A DNA stretch of 64,000 nucleotides from Simmondsia chinensis. Its lineage: Eukaryota > Streptophyta > Magnoliopsida > Caryophyllales > Simmondsiaceae. The first letter of the stretch is position 1; each line of letters opens with the position of its first letter. The stretch covers positions 7,447,320 to 7,511,319 of the forward strand of contig JAGTTD010000007.1 of NCBI GenBank assembly GCA_018398585.1. Direction: 5' to 3'. The notes under the pieces were generated by a model. It saw nothing but the letters and a program-made list of their open reading frames with translations. It had not been told where the DNA came from and made no database searches. Position numbers and translations under genes: made by a program. Below, piece after piece: positions 47,200 through 59,879 of the stretch.

Positions 47200-48420
47200 A
47201 TGGCATCAGGTATTAAGACTGAGGTAGAGAAATTCAATGGTCAGGGAAGCTTTAGCTTGTGGCAAGTCCGTGAAAAAGGACTCCTGACTCAGAATGGCTT
47301 GAAGAAAGCACTGGAGGGGAAAGAGAAGAAACCTGAGACTATGATTGAGGCACAATGGGAAGAGTTGAATGATAAGGCTCTCACGGCGATACAAATGTGT
47401 TTGACTAATGATGTTCTGTCAGAGGTCTTGGAGATGAAAACCGCAAAGGAGTTATGGGAGAAATTGTTAGACATGTTTTGCCACAAGTGAGTCCCCAACA
47501 AACTCACAGTGAAGCGTCGGCTGTTCACTTTCCGTATGACAGAAGATACATCTCTTAAAAACCATCTTAGCGAGTTTACCTCAATTATACAAGAATTTAA
47601 GGCTTTGGATGACTTCCCTAAGGATGAGGATCAAGCTATGATATTACTGTGTTCGTTCTCTAATTCGCATAAGGGCTTCGTAGAAAGCATGATATAAGGG
47701 GGTAGGCCAACCATTACTGTTGATAAGGGAAAAAGAAACCTTGTGAATAAAGAACGGGTAGATAGGGAATTATCTGACTCGGTGAATGACTCGGGTAATG
47801 GTTTGCATGTGAGAGGTAGATCAGAACATAGGGAATCCAATGGTGGGAATAAGTCTAGGTCCAAATCTAGACATAAGAACCTGTAGTGTCATTATTGTCA
47901 GAAGAAAGGGCACATAAAAAAAGACTGTTACAAATATAAGAATAAATTAAAAGAGGGTAATAGGGGTGACCAGGGCAAAGACAAGTCCGCTGAGGCTAGT
48001 GTTGTAGAGGAGGATAGTGAAGGGGAGTTTCTATTAGTTGCTGATTCTCAGTCTAGGTCTAAGGATAAGTGGGTCATGGATTTGGGTTGTTCGTTTCACG
48101 TTACTCCAAACAGAGACTGGTTCTCCACGTATAAGTCTATACAAGGTAGGGTTGTCTTGATGGGTAACGATGCTGCTTGTAAGGTAGTGGGGATTGGGAC
48201 AGTCCGTGTGAGAATATTTGATGGGACTATTAGAACCTTAAGTGATGTACGTCACGTCTCGGAATTGAAAAAGAACTTGATTTCTCTTGGTACCCTTGAG
48301 TCTAGTGGGTACAAGTACACCGCTGAAGGTGGAGTCATGTGGGTCAATAAGGGTGCTTTAATTGTGATGAAAGGAAATAGGGTTGGTACTTGTATGAGCT
48401 TGCAGGTACAATCGTGACAG
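47200..48420 (+). pseudogene. Tork-type gag and protease
   Basis: ATG 47200 opens MASGIKTEVEKFNGQGSFSL, typical of Tnt1-type Gag, followed by WQVREKGLLTQNGL, ALTAIQMCLTNDVLSEV and FRMTEDTSLKNHLSEF. The zinc knuckle CHYCQKKGHIKKDC (47887) is intact. The protease motif reads WVMDLGCSFHVTP, with Leu where Ser or Thr is expected, which should remove activity. Stops at TGA 47488, TAA 47695 and TAG 47884; a frameshift lies between about 48380 and 48415. Confidence 0.85.
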
Positions 48421-51081
48421 GTGCAGTTGCTGTTTCCACATCTGCTATGACAGATGTAGAGATCACAAGACTGTGGCACATGAGAATGGGTCATATTGGT
48501 GATAAGGCATTGTCTGAGCTCAGTAAGAGGGGACTGCTTTGTGGTTAGTCAACAAGACTGATGGAATTCTGTGAGCACTGTATTTACGGGAAGCAGAAGA
48601 GAGTCAGCTTCAAATCAACAGTGCATCAGACCAAGGGAACGTTAGACTACATACATTCTGATCTCTGGGGACCTTCCAGAGTGGCTTCTAAAGGTGGGTC
48701 TAGGTATCTTCTAACCTTTACTAATGATTACTCACGTAAAGTTTGGGTCTATTTCTTGAAGCAGAAAAATAAAGTGTATGATATCTTCAAGAAGTGGAAA
48801 ATTCTGCTTGAAAAACAGACAGGGAAGTCGATCAAGAGGTTGAGAACTGATAATGGTCTTGAGTTTGTCGAAGGTGACTTCACTAGATTTTGTGAAGATC
48901 AGGGTATAGTTAGACATAGGACATGTACAGGTCGACCTCAGCAAATTGGAGTGGTTGAAAGGTTAAACAGGAAGTTACTTGAAAAGGCTCGATGTATGCT
49001 TTCAAATGCAGGTTTAAAGAGAGAATGGTGGGCAGAAGCAATTAGCATGGCTTGCTATCTCCTGAACAAGACACCGCATTCTTCATTATAAATGAGGTCT
49101 ACTGAGGAGGTATGGTCTGGTTCAACTTCTGATTATTCTTAAAGTAGAGTTTTTGGTTGTCCTGCATATGCATATGTTAATGATGGAAAGCTGGAGCCTA
49201 GGGGCAAGAAGTGCATCTTTCTTGGTTATTTGTCAGGTGTGAAGGGATATAGACTGTGGGATCCATGTGCTCAGAAGTTTCTGACTAGTAAAGATGTTAT
49301 TTTTGATGAGTCTACTCTACTTAATCCGCCACACACACCCTCCATTGACAGAGATACAGTTTAGGTTGAGACACCTAATGTTACAAAGATATAGTCACAT
49401 CAGCTGATTGTTCAGTTAGAGAGTATTCCAGCACCTCAGGTACGGGTTTCTGATGTTGTTACTGATAATGCAGAAACAGGTCAGCAGGTGGAGAATAATA
49501 CTATAGCTGGTGGTAGACCGAGGCGACAGATCAGGCCTCCTGAGAGATATGGGTATGAGGAGATGATTGCTTATGCCCTTAGTACTGCTGAGTCTCTAGA
49601 AGACAGTGAGCCGACTTCATATTCAGAGGCTGTATCGAGATCAGATGCTGTGAAGTGGCTCGTTGCTATGAATGAGGAGATGCAGTCTCTTCATAAGAAT
49701 CAGACTTGGGAACTGGTGAAGCCTCCAACAAGTAAAAGACTGATTGCATGCAAATGGGTCTTCAAAAGAAAAGAGGGCATTCCCGGAGTTAAAGATGCAA
49801 GGTACAAGGCACATTTGGTAGCTAAAGGCTACAGTCAGGTACAAGGTGTTGATTTTCATGATATATTCTCACCTATAGTTAGACATACTTTGATTCGTGC
49901 ATTATTGTTTATGGTTTCCATGCATGACTTAGAACTTGAACAATTGGATGTAAAAACTGCATTCTTGCATGGTGAACTAGAAGAGAGTATCTTTATGTAT
50001 CAGCCCGAGGGTTTTGTTGTTAAAGGAAAAGAAGATCATGTGTGTTTGCTTAAAAGGTCTTTATATGGTTTAAAGCAATCTCCTAGGTAGTGGTATAGGA
50101 GATTTGATCAGTTCATGACAAGTCATAATTACATCAAGAGTAAGTATGACAGTTGTGTGTACTTTAGAAAGACAGATTCAGGATTTGTTTATTTGCTTTT
50201 GTACGTTGATGATATGTTGATTGCAGCACGAGACATGAAAGATGTTGATGACTTGAAATCTATGCCTAAGAGTGAATTTGAGGTGAAGGATCTTGGAAGA
50301 AGATATTAGGCATGGAAATTCGTAGAGATCAAGAAGTTGGAAAATTGTACTTGTCTCATGAGAAGTACAATGAGAAGGTGTAGACATGTTTCATATGAAG
50401 GATGCTAACCCGATTTGCACGCCCTTAGTAGCTCACTTCAGACTCTCAGCGTTAGATTCGCCTCAAACTGAGGAGGATGTCAGGTACATGTCTCAGATTC
50501 CCTATTCTAGTGCAGTGGGCAGTATTATGTATGCGATGGTTTGTACGCGTCCAGATATTGCTTTTGAAGTTAGCAGAGTTAGTAGGTACATGGCGAATCC
50601 GGGAAAAGAACATTGGCATGCAGTGAAGTGGATTCTCAAGTATCCTTGTGGAACCTCTGATTTGTGTTTGGAATATGGGAAAAGTAAGTGTTGTTTAGGT
50701 GACACAGCTATCAGTTGGAGAGCGTGTTTACAGCCTGTTACAAAGTCGACTACCGAGGACGAGTACATGGTAGTGACAGAAGCATTCAAAGAAGCCGTCT
50801 GGTTGAGAGGTTTGATCAGTGAAATCAGTGTCGAGTAGGGGACAGTAAGAGTATACTGTGATAGTCAGTCTGCCATTCACCTAGCGAAAGATCAGATGTC
50901 ACATCACGACCGAATAAAGCATATAGATGTGAAGCATCATTTTATTAGAGATCTGATTAACGAGCACAAGATGAAGTTGAGAAAGATTGGGACTGAGGAT
51001 AATCCAGCTGACATGTTTACAAAAGTTCTACCAGGAAGCAAGTTCGAGCATTACTCGAATTTGGTGGGTCTTTCAGTATGA
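48415..51081 (+). pseudogene. Tork-type integrase, reverse transcriptase and RNase H
   Basis: Integrase: [31 protein letters not shown], Asp in HSDLWGPS, Asp in RTDNGLEF, Glu in GRPQQIGVVERLNR. RT: KWVFKRKEGIPG, KAHLVAKGYSQVQG, SLYGLKQSPR, intact active site LLYVDDMLIAARD (about 50205). RNase H: PYSSAVGSIMYAMVCTRPDI, ISWRACLQPVTKSTTEDEY, CDSQSAIHLAKD, DMFTKVLPG. Stops include TAG 48546, TAA 49089, TAA 49140, TAG 49362, TAG 49392 and TAG 50088; a frameshift lies near 50295. Near 50690 the expected Asp-containing stretch before DTAISWRA is missing, removing the first RNase H catalytic residue. Confidence 0.88.
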
Positions 51082-51168
51082 TGTATGTTAGCACCGGTTG
51101 AGGGGGCGTTTGTGGAGAAGGTGGAATTGTTTTATTGTTGATGTAAATTTTGTGCCAAGGTGGAGACT

Positions 51169-51647
51169 TGTTAGGAAAATGTCTTAAAATTACTTGGCAT
51201 ATTAAGGAGAAGGGCCGTGAGAAGTTCGATCGATCGAGGTGGAGCTCGATTGATAGGGAAAGTTACATAAAAAGAAGGACGTCTCCAGTGAGCAGGCCGA
51301 TCGATCGGTGAGGAACCGATCAATCGGGACCCCGATCGATCGGGAACTGCTTTTTCTGCGTAGCTATAAATGCGGACGTAGGGTACATCATTAGGTGTCT
51401 AATGAAAATAGTGAGGTATTCCTAGTGGCGCCGCCAATACAAATTGAGAGTGAGAGAGAATATTATAATTCTTCTTCTTTTGATTCAATAATAAAAGCTT
51501 CGATTTTCGCCTGTGGTTTTCTCCCCTTTCGATTATAAAGGGGTTTCCACGTAAATTATTGTGTCTATTGTTTTGTTTCTCTTTTAGTCCGTTTGTTTCT
51601 CGTTATTGATTCGATTGTGATCCGGGAGAGTTGTTTATTTTCGTACA
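51169..51647 (+). repeat. 3' LTR of Tork-type element
   Basis: Starts TGTTAGGAAAATGTC. It has one more palindromic block than the 5' LTR (GACCCCGATCGATCGGGAAC near 51327) and several substitutions, so the LTRs have diverged clearly more than those of the element at 28963. Confidence 0.9.
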
Positions 51648-51845
51648 CATGGCATTAATCATTTCAAGTAGAATTCTATTTTTTTTCCCCCTACAATACC
51701 ATTTTTTGAGGAATGCAAGGTGCGGTAACTTTATGCAATATGCCAACATCTTCAAAATAAGAAGTATCACAACATTCTCCACCTATGTTAATTCTAAGTA
51801 TTTTAATTGTGTCATTGCGTAATTTTCAGTTTCTGCTTTATATAT
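51648..51845 (-). pseudogene. Copia host element A, integrase fragment
   Basis: Minus strand: YFEDVGILHKVTAPCIPQ, then KKNRILLEMINAM broken exactly by the Tork insertion; it corresponds to the integrase region holding the third catalytic Glu (here lost in GGKKNR). The upstream part of element A is replaced by another copia relic at about 51850. Confidence 0.75.
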
Positions 51846-51849
51846 TCTC

Positions 51850-54800
51850 CACCTATACCTATTTTTCCTTAATATAGTGAAAATCAACATTCATGCTCAT
51901 GCAATTGTGAGCCATGTGATTCTCTTGTAGACATGTGGCAAAGGTGTTATCACATCTAAGATTGATCGAGTGTTAGATAAATACTCCAATATCACGCAAT
52001 AGGTGGCAAATCTAATAAGTCTTAGTGACACAATATGCTAGTGTCAAGCGCTCTAATTTCATGGTGGACTTGGAAACTATAGGTTGCTTCTTAGCTCTCC
52101 AAGAAATCAAGTTCAACCTTGAAAAGATTGTTTAACTAGAGATGAATACCCATTATTAGGAGAAATCCCCCAATCTGTATCGACATTTGTGGTAATGTAA
52201 ACATAACTAGTGGATCGGTACAAGAGGACATGGTTAACCATGTCCTTCATGTGGCTAAGGATACACATAACCGCCTGTCAGTGTGGCTCTCTATGGAAGT
52301 TTGTAAACTGATTCATAGGGATGGCAGCATATGAGATATCCGATTAGTTGAAGGTAAGGTATTGAAATGCGCACCTACTTCAGTTCGATAGAGGGTTGAG
52401 TCATCAAGAAATTTTTATGTCACTATGTTATAAACTGGTTCTAGAAGGGAAGTAGTTTTAACAGGTTTATCTTGAACATGTCAAATGGGTGAGGTTAGTT
52501 GCATATCTTTGTTGAGAGAGAAAAAGAGATGTGTCATTACATCGAGCCTCAATCACAAGAAAATAGAAGGTTACCTAGATCATTCATTACAAATTGGGAA
52601 GAGAGGGTAGCGTTAAAAGTGGAGATGAGGTTAGTATTATCATCAGTGATAATTATGTCGTCCACCTATGTTGGAAAAATTCACGCAGTCAACACAAGCG
52701 GAAGCAAAAAACAACAAATTAACGAAATAATCAATACGATATTTATGTGAAAACCCTCTCTCAACTAGAGGAAAAATTCATGGGACCCAAACGGGTGCCT
52801 TATCACTATGAAATTTAGGAATTACAATCTTTAATTATAACCCCCCATCCCATACAATCATAAACATCATCTACGTGGCTATTACACAGTAAGTTACCAA
52901 CCCTTTCATAATATAATTGCTACAAAGCTAGTGACCAAGCCTCCTCAATATCGCTTCTGCATAGTGAACCACTAACCCTCTTCAATGTAGCTTCTATACG
53001 GCAAGTCACCAACCCTCCTCACAGCATACCTTTGGAAAGAGAAAGCTACAAAAACTCTTATCAAGACCGCTCAATCAAAACCTCTCAAAACATTTCTCTC
53101 TCTCGCTATCCGAGTGCCCTCTTGGGAACCCCGCTACAGAATCGCTCTAACCCCTCACGTCTTTACTCTCTTTTTCTCACTCTATCTTAGCCATCAACAT
53201 TAAGCCCCTTTAATAATGAGTTACCTAAATTGAATCTAATTTACAATATCAGGTCTAATCAATTAAACTTATTTAGATAATGCAATCTAAATCATATATT
53301 ACCCAAATCCTAACTAAATCAAATTCTAATCAAATCTAAATTGTATCAATTCAATACCTAATTTTGAGGTAAATAATATCGTAACAACTTCTAAGAGGCT
53401 CAATTGATAGACAAAAGAGAGGCGTTAGCATGACAAAAGTGAAACCCGAACTGGAATAAGGTAGTGATAAAGCACTAAAACCAAGCTCGAGGAGCCTATT
53501 TAAGGCCATGCATGGCCTTTCGGAGGTGACACATGTGCCACGAGAAAGTTGAGTGCATGAAGCCAGGAGATTGTTTCTTGTAGGCTTTTTCATTGAGGAA
53601 GCAATGTAGGAAAGTGCTCTTGACATCGAGTTGTTTGATCGCCCATGAAAGTGTTATGACGGGAGAGATAGCAACCTATATCATGGTAGAGTTTATGGTT
53701 GGACTGAAAGTCTCAGGGTAATAAACTCCCAATTGTTAGGTTAAATCTTAAGCCACATGGCAAACTTTATGGCATTTAACCAAGCCGTTAGCTATATAAT
53801 TGGTTTTATACTTCCATGTCCTACCAACCAGATTTTAGACGGGCCATATGGAATTAGATCCCAGCTTTAATTTTGAAATAGGGCATTAAACTCATCTTTC
53901 ATGGCCTCTCCATTTAGGATCCTTTGACGGTAACAAATAACATGAGGGCTTAGGAATCAAAGCAAGACCTAAAAGAAGGGAATAAATATAGGATAAGTGT
54001 ACTTGACCTCAATTACAGGAGAGAGAGAGTAGAAAAAGAGATGATGCCTGAGGCGAAACCCAAAATCAGTGATGGCACTTCTACTAAGGCCACACACGAG
54101 GGATCAGTCAGACAGGTTGCATGGGGCTTATGATCAGGGGACAGTTATTGTTAACAAATTGTGGGGCATCAGTAATATGGAGTACGTGTGACGTGGTGGG
54201 CAGAGAGAGTTATAGGGAGCCAGGACTCAACGTGGTGGGGTAGCATGACGAAGGTTTATTGGGAAGGGAAACCGCAAGTGATAAGAGGATCATAGCAGGG
54301 GGCCAAGGAACATGATAGTGCCATCGTGATCCACAGTTGCGTTTGATCTAATACCATGAGCAGTAAACCCCCAGCACTTGAAACCATAAAGGATTTGGTA
54401 GGAGAGAGATGAGGACCACCAGAATTTGTGGCAGGTATATCTAAGACAATAACCTAGGCCCCTTATAATCTGAGAAGCCCGAACTTACTAGGCCTAGGGT
54501 AAAAAAGACGGGTGAGTTGACCGTGGTTAGAGGTTGCAAACTAACACTCTATGGGAGGAGTGTTCAAAGACAGTGACATGACAACTCATGTAGAATCGTC
54601 ATGTGTATGAGTTAAGACAAAGATACCCTTTGTAACATTGAGAATATTCTAGGTGATACAGGAAATTGACTACGGAACCAACTTGTTAGGCACTATTGAA
54701 GTGAGGCTGGGATAACATTGTCTGCCAAACACACAAAAGTAGGAAAAATCAAGGATTCAATGATAAAAAAGCACATAAGGGCTACAATAGCTCAGGACAC

Positions 54801-54930
54801 CAATATGCTAACTATGAATTATAAAAGTGATAGTGAGATTGACATCAATCCAAAACTCACCAGGCATGTTGGCCCAAATCAATGTAGTCCATGGAATAAA
54901 AGAGAACGTAGAAAATCAATTGCATTTGTA
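51850..54930 (-). pseudogene. Copia relic B: integrase, RT and RNase H on the minus strand
   Basis: From upstream (54,920) to downstream: integrase tail with NMPGEFWIDVNLT (about 54880), RT start phrases including RILNGEAMKDEFNALFQN (about 53920), QLDVKSTFLHCFLNEKAY (about 53610), RPCMALNRLLELGF where YGLKQAPRAW is expected, the active site VDDIIITDDNT (about 52660) just past an LTR-like insertion, then RNase H NLISWRAKKQPIVSKSTMKL (about 52090) and NVDFHYIKEK (51870). Stops and frame changes are frequent. No LTRs of its own were found. Confidence 0.75.
52669..53386. mobile_element. LTR-like insertion (718 bp) splitting copia relic B at the RT active site
   Basis: It starts TGTTGGAAAAATTCACGC and ends AATATCGTAACA (TG...CA). 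The host RT reads up to the active site on one side and the upstream RT on the other, so the block is foreign. Flanks ACCTA and ACTTC match at three of five bases, so the duplication is weak. The phrase TTTATGTGAAAACCCTCTCT with CATGGGACC resembles 60380-60450, suggesting the same repeat family. No coding frame. Confidence 0.6.
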
Positions 54931-55590
54931 TCATAGAGAGAGAGAGAGAGAGAGAGGCACCCCATGGAGTAGAAGAGGATGAATAGGATTAGTCCCTCAG
55001 TGTTTCCTGTAGGTGAAGGTGATTGGATTGTGGAGGTAATGAGATCATGCATATATAACGAGGAAAAGGAGAGAGCTTGAATGGTGGGAGGTAAGATATG
55101 TGTAATATTAGAAAGAGAGGAGGGTCATGGTGGAAGGTGCATAAGAGTGGAGGATGTAGGCAGGAGCCAAAGGAGGCGTGGAGTGCATGGCTTTAATATA
55201 TATTTTTAACTATTAAATTTGTGGTTTACGTCTAATATTTTTGTCCCCAATTTTATATAATAATTATATGCTTAATTGAATTTATGAGTTATTCGCCATC
55301 TATAATAGCAAGCTGTTGGATCTTAGATGTAGATACACTCTCCAAGATTTCCTTTTGTTCATCTACGCCATGAGGGGGTCTAAGGGCTCCATGTTCACCA
55401 TAAACTCCACAATAGTCGGGAATTTTTGAGTGGCGTCTTATTCTTTTATGTGTCCCCTTAAATCCGCAAATGTCACTTGAGCTCCACATTTGTTATTGTT
55501 TGAAAAATGATACATGCTAATCTTAAGTATAATGGGAAAATAATTTTTCAAGACCCGTTACTTACCGTTTACCCATAGCCGCTTAGGGTT
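54931..55590. other. Spacer with GA microsatellite
   Basis: Contains a (GA)n tract at about 54936-54955 and otherwise mixed sequence. A 66-codon minus-strand frame at 55289-55489 has no recognised motif. Nothing else supported. Confidence 0.35.
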
Positions 55591-56195
55591 GTTAAAATTG
55601 TGACTATTGGAATTAATTTATAATATGACTGTTGGAATTCATTACTCCCATTTGTAGCTGTTGCAATTTATTACGTCCGTTATTTTAGCGTTGTAATTGA
55701 TTGGCTAGTTTTAATAATCCAAACCATTTCCTACATTATTTTAATGTACTCTCCTTGTATCTCTCATAGTACTTGATTTCACCTTCTATTATAAATTCCC
55801 TCCCCCCCCCCCCCCCAAGAAACCCCCATCCCCTTCACTTCGTACATTTTCTCCCATCTTTCTCTCTTCAATCTCTCTCTCGCTGCGACGACGATGAGAG
55901 GAGGCCAAGATGTGAACCCTGACTCAGTGATCTTCAGCAGCCTCTTCTCCCCCGCTTTCTGCTAGTGTCGGCTGCTGCTCTGCTTTATCCCATTCTCCCT
56001 CCTTTATATTCTCTCATTGGGTTTGAGCAAAGTTTAAGGTACTCCTACCCTGCAATTAATGAAAGCACGTTAAGAGTCAGATCGTGTTAATCCTGGAGGA
56101 CGGCCTTCGGTTATACTGTGTGCACCGGAGCAAAGGTGAAATCGTCTTTTAGGACAATGGCATTTACCACGTCGCGAAATTTTCCTTTGTGAGAT
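55591..56195 (+). promoter_or_regulatory. Promoter/leader-like region, possibly an LTR remnant
   Basis: TATTATAAATTCC (about 55788-55799) is a good TATA box, followed by a C15 run (55802-55816) and a pyrimidine-rich leader with CTCTCTCTCGCTGCGACG. A 24-codon frame from ATG 55893 (MRGGQDVNPDSVIFSSLFSP) ends at TAG 55964. The later AATCCTGGAGGACGGCCTTC resembles leader sequences of plant LTR elements. A host promoter cannot be excluded, but no downstream gene follows. Confidence 0.35.
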
Positions 56196-59100
56196 CTTTC
56201 TAATTATTCTCTCTTTTCATTGCTATGATTAAATATTTATCAATTTTCTAACAATTATTTAATTGCTATGTTTAGGTAATTTTCATTGTTATTTTACTGA
56301 AATTTCGCTCTAGATTTCTAGCTATTCTTAGCAAAGTTATTTACTAAAATTTCACTAATATTTACTGTAATTTCGTGAAATGTTTCACTGCGATTAGACA
56401 ATTTTTCTAACAATCTAAAAGACGATTTTTAGAATGATTAAGTTCTAGATCCAAAAAAAGATATGTGATGCTATACACATACGTATTCTATTACTAAAAC
56501 TCAAAATACATTAGATAAATTATTAATTGCTTAATCTTAAAATTGGATTGAAATCATTGATACCCACGTTGATTTTGCTATGAGAAAAATTTTATTTTTG
56601 AGTTCTTTTAGGTCAGGATTTTTGGGTTCCTTTTTTTTTTTTTTTTGTTGATTGAGTTGAAGATTTGATTCATTTAGTTTTAGTTATGGGTTAAGGTGAG
56701 AGATTATGAGGTTTTAGTCAATAATAATTTGAATTTGGATAGTTTAATTCCTAGGCTAAGGAGTGATAGTTAAATGGGGTTCCGCATTGAAGATGTTCGA
56801 CGAAATGCCTCAAAGGAATCGTAGGAATCATTGTCGGTTAAGAATGGTTTGAAGATTTTAGTAGTTGTGGAAAAAATGCGTGGGCTGCTGTAGTGGTGAT
56901 TGATGTTGTTGTTTGCAAGCTATGAGCTGAACAATGCTCTGTGATAAATATTGTCCATAAAATTTATATATAATGTTAATAGAGAGTTATATATGGTTGT
57001 AAGTTGTGATTGTATCTTGAGCTTAATGTAGATCTGAAGTAACTAAAAGGTAAAATGGGGCTATTGGGCCTAAAATAGGGGTATAATAAAATAAAATGTG
57101 TTAACATGTGATAATAATGGCTACTTGGGGTCAACATTAAAAAATCTTATGCTGTCTTATTTGAGAACAAATAGACATATGATTGGTGATATGGTGCCTT
57201 AATATTTGTGCGAGATATTGTTGCTAGCATACATTATGTGATTAGAAGGACAGTATCATATAAACTAACATTGAAATTGAATAGAAATATTTTATTATCT
57301 AATAATTATATCTATGCGATTGCTAGCATGCATGTTTGATTAGGACGATATTGTCCAATATCATATAGAATTTCACATCTTGGTATAAAGTCTCATCTCC
57401 ACATGTGTAGTACAAAAATGTTGTATTTGATTAAGGTCTTTAATCTAGTGTGGTGCACAAATTAAGCTGATTCTATGGTTGGGATGAAGCCACACTTATA
57501 CTACTTATATTATGTGCTAGCGAAATATGAGGGTATTGTCCTGTGGGAAAATAATAGTTAGAACTTGTGGAATACATTATTTTGGAATTCTAAAAGGACA
57601 ATATGAATTATGTTGATTTTAATCCAGTTAACATGAAATAATAATACTACACCTTAGTAGAAGTATATGAAAGGTATATTTGTGGAGTTGTGTGTGCCTT
57701 CATGCTAGAATAAGATCCAAAGAGTGACATCAAAAATTTGATATAACTTTGTCATATGATGCTGGTGATAGTGTTATGTGGCTAACCACGTTGTACAAAA
57801 ATTGAATTGTGTGTTTTTCAATTTTATGTGTGATTGTTGTGGTTAATATGTGTTTTAATGCTTAGGGTCGATTGTGAACTTGAGCCTTGAACCTAGAATT
57901 GGCCAGCACTTAGGTTAGGCAAGTCTAGTTGCACAATCTTGAAATCCTTGTGTGGGTAGAGTATGGTACATTTAAGTTTTAATCATGAGATTAACCTTAC
58001 ATGTTAGAGTTGGTTTTCTTGCACATTTGGAGCGATCTAAGTGTAATATTTGATTTTTGTAAAGGGGCTAATAGGACTTGTGGGTTTTTGTGAAAATCCA
58101 TATGTTATTTTTCTCTATGTTGATGTCTCATGTATTTTCCATGGTTATGTTTGAAGCAAGTTAGTATATGTTGTTAAATGTTGCTCACAGTAATAATAAA
58201 CATGTTGTTTATGGACTGTTTTCGGGCTGAATATGTTGCTACTTGATCCGTAGCTGTTGTACGTCATTGTCCATATTACCTTTATATGGGTTTGGGATGT
58301 ATGTTGTATACATGTTGTAGATTATGATGTTTAGCTGCTGAATGTTGCTGTCCATGCTAGTGTTATGCTGGTTTTTGGCCTATTTTGCTGAATTTTAGCC
58401 AAGAATTGCGAAAAACATGATATGTTTGAGTCATATAAAGACTATGTGTTGCTCTTTGGAGACTTATTATGCCCTTTATATTATTTTTTCATGCCTTCTT
58501 TTCTAGTTTTTGGAGCAAGAGTAAGGTGTAAGCCATATGAGAACCTTGATTGATCATAGACTTGGTATTTAGCTTGTGTCTAGATACCTTATCTGGGTTA
58601 TTGTTATTTATTGTATGCTCATGTTGGTCGTTTGAATGACATACTATATGATCCTAGTGCTCATTTGATGAGAAGAAAAATTTGGCATCGCATCACTAGC
58701 TAAATAGGCTAAGGTAATTGATAGCATTATGATTTGGTGAATAATACAACACTCGTCCCATTATATCATATGCTAGTGGTGGACCTTGTCTACATACATT
58801 GATCCAAATGACAAGTATCGAAGTGCCCTAGTTAAATTGTCAAAGTACTAGTGAAGCATCATGAATGGGGTTTACGTTGTAATAGATTGTAATAGACTCC
58901 TTATTGTGTTAGGTGTTTGATATCAACGAGGGATATTCTACTGATTACAATGTCTTTAGGCTCATTAGTGAGCTATGTTTTGTGACACCCCTTTGATACG
59001 GCATTTTTTAGTTGTCATTAAACATTGAGTCGGCAGCTAAAAAAATTGAATGGCTTAGGAATGTAGTGTGAGATATTCCATTATGGGGGTTGTAAGAGCA

Positions 59101-59875
59101 CCCGAGAGCCTATGAGGTATGTTATCTGATCATAATCTTTTCTAATTATTGTTTTTTTTTACCAGTGTTTTCTAGTTATAGGTAGCTTATGGAAATTGAC
59201 TATGGTGGAAATATTATTTTGGTAATTGTCCAAAGTCGGTGTAAATAGCTTGATGATGCCAAGCACTTAGACTTAAGAGCCTTGCAGAGGCTTGGGTTGC
59301 CTTAACTTGAATTGTAAAAAGCACTTTATGAATTATGGTCTTCTGTACCGTTAATAGTAACAATGCATGTACTCTAAGTACGATAAGAATGGGCATATGG
59401 TCTTTGTGACCTGAACTGGTGGTGATCCAATTTATTTGAGATGATAATATTTCACAATTGTGATGATACGTTAAATTGACAAATTAGTGGTATATATCTT
59501 TCATGCCAACTATATATACGATATACATATGATATGTGTACTATGTGAGTACTTGAGGTGGAGATATGATATTATTGATATAATATTTGCTCCACTATTG
59601 TGTTATACTGATTTTTGTTAAGGTTGGTAGGCAATGGAGCTAGTTATTTAATAACTCATTGCAGATATCTTAATGTGGGAGTGAGAGCAGCTTGTGATTG
59701 ATGTTGGTAGTGGCCAACTCTCAAGTATCGCTTTGTTACAATACAGTGTGAAATGCCATGTATGATGGTTGAGCTTGATGCTTTAACCTAATCCATAGTC
59801 CATGACGGGTGGAGTGGACACTGCACACTTGATGGGTTTGGCAAGAGGAGACCTATTCGTCTCAGGTATAAGATC
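56196..59875. other. 3.7-kb AT-rich stretch, no feature recognised
   Basis: Stop-dense in all six frames; only short runs of T (56630-56646) and scattered TG-rich phrases. It could be the worn interior of an LTR element whose gag fragment appears at 59880, but no primer site or LTR pair was found. Confidence 0.4.
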
Positions 59876-59879
59876 GTAA

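Larger units (their letters stand above)
46688..51647 (+). mobile_element. Tnt1/Tork-type copia retrotransposon, inactive
   Basis: LTRs of 476 bp (46688-47163) and 479 bp (51169-51647), primer site TGGTATCAGAGC at 47167, and gag-PR-IN-RT-RH order. VRHTLIRALLFMVSMHDLEL and EQLDVKTAFLHGELEE are typical of the Tnt1/Tork lineage. It sits inside the integrase gene of host element A: host sense LLEMINAM resumes across the insertion. Left flank TACAC (46683-46687) also occurs at the right junction (51644-51648), where it overlaps the LTR end; slippage of TACATACAC to TACAC would explain this. Confidence 0.9.
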
